Of a DNA stretch of 5,661 nt, positions 5,313 through 5,661 are shown one piece after another. Numbering within the stretch: position 1 is the stretch's first letter; every line of letters starts with the position of its first letter. The stretch is taken from the NCBI GenBank assembly GCA_025774405.1, contig JALGWB010000142.1, positions 1 through 5,661 on the forward strand, read 5' to 3'. The translations under genes and the position numbers were made by a program. The notes beneath the pieces are model-generated. The model worked only from the letters and a program-made list of their open reading frames with translations, was not told where the DNA came from and searched no databases. The DNA comes from a bacterium (GTDB lineage: Bacteria > Arandabacterota > Arandabacteria > Arandabacterales > Arandabacteraceae).

Positions 5313-5661
5313 GAATCGAGGCAAAGAACTCCCTCTACACCGCGTTTGCACTGGGGAAGCACGAGCTGGTGAGCCTTGTCGGTGCCGGTGGCAAGACCTC
5401 ATTGATGTATGGGCTGGGTCGTGAGCTTTCAGGCATCGGGTGGAAGGTGTTGCTGACTACAACTACCCGCATCATTTACCCTGAGGCAAGCAAGGTCAGG
5501 GATGTCATACTTGGTGATGAGACCACGGATACGATTGGGCAGATTAGTCATGCTTTCGAGAGGCGAGATGTGGTTGTCGCTGGTAAGCAGCAGCTTGGCA
5601 ACAAGGTGATTGGCTTTAGCCCGGCTTTTGTCGACCGGCTCTACGCTCAACCCGATTGGAC
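5309..5661 (+). CDS. yqeC: Selenium-dependent molybdenum hydroxylase accessory protein YqeC, N-terminal part (3' end outside window)
   Basis: Amino-terminal 117 codons of a YqeC-family protein, running off the right edge; full-length members are roughly 220-260 aa. The protein shows LVSLVGAGGKTSLMYGLGREL (20-40), a P-loop-like nucleotide-binding motif GAGGKTS at 25-31, then VLLTTTTRIIYP (47-58), where TTTT-(K/R)-I is a family hallmark, and VVVAGKQQLGNKVIG, a later conserved block. YqeC is known from comparative genomics as a partner of YqeB and orphan SelD in organisms with selenium-dependent molybdenum hydroxylases that carry a labile, non-selenocysteine selenium cofactor. It is thought to help make or insert that cofactor, but the reaction is unproven. 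Start is GTG in a GTGA overlap with the aminotransferase stop, with no clear Shine-Dalgarno sequence, so translation is probably coupled. No other start codon precedes the conserved strand at a better position. Its presence supports a selenium-containing hydroxylase for the iron-sulfur subunit encoded upstream. Confidence 0.92.
   Translation, partial: MRIEAKNSLYTAFALGKHELVSLVGAGGKTSLMYGLGRELSGIGWKVLLTTTTRIIYPEASKVRDVILGDETTDTIGQISHAFERRDVVVAGKQQLGNKVIGFSPAFVDRLYAQPDW

Noticed and set aside
3220..5661. Selenocysteine codons (in-frame TGA) in the hydroxylase-related genes
   Set aside because: No in-frame TGA interrupts the conserved reading frames. Selenium in this enzyme class is a labile cofactor, not selenocysteine.
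1..5661. Promoters, terminators, CRISPR arrays, tRNA or mobile-element ends
   Set aside because: Intergenic gaps are at most 13 bases, and I saw no repeat array, inverted-repeat terminator with a T-run, tRNA-like fold or transposase motif.

Overview
The window is a stretch of one densely packed operon. Seven genes, all on the + strand, are separated by 13 bases or fewer or overlap by 1 to 4 bases, and the operon is cut off at both ends. No promoter or terminator is visible, so the transcript must start to the left and end to the right of the window. Shine-Dalgarno sequences (AGGAGG), frequent GTG and TTG starts, and moderate GC (about half, by eye) point to a bacterium. The gene content, with a molybdenum-hydroxylase iron-sulfur subunit, SsnA and the selenium accessory protein YqeC, suggests an anaerobe such as a member of the Chloroflexota or Firmicutes. 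The sequence alone does not fix the taxon.

Layout: 3-638, C-terminal part of a dihydropyrimidinase/D-hydantoinase (HyuA-like); 651-1994, SsnA-type amidohydrolase; 1994-3214, fold-type II PLP enzyme of the threonine-synthase group with an N-terminal zinc ribbon; 3220-3699, two-cluster [2Fe-2S] small subunit of a xanthine-dehydrogenase-type molybdenum hydroxylase; 3701-4126, stand-alone PPC/DUF296 protein; 4140-5312, class I aminotransferase (AspC-like); 5309-5661, N-terminal part of YqeC, the accessory protein linked to selenium-dependent molybdenum hydroxylases.

Hydantoinase, SsnA, a PLP enzyme, a molybdenum-hydroxylase subunit and YqeC also occur together in the E. coli ygeW-xdhD region and in related gut-bacterial clusters tied to anaerobic purine and urate breakdown. 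This locus looks like a variant of that system. By inference, a selenium-dependent molybdenum hydroxylase modifies a purine-like heterocycle, the two amidohydrolases open or deaminate the rings, and the PLP enzymes handle the resulting amino-acid-like fragments. The variant parts are a threonine-synthase-like enzyme where E. coli has the diaminopropionate ammonia-lyase YgeX, an added aminotransferase, a PPC protein, and a hydantoinase with changes at two expected substrate-contact positions. The catalytic molybdenum subunit and FAD subunit, YgfK, YgeY and YgeW are not in the window, so the pathway assignment is inference.
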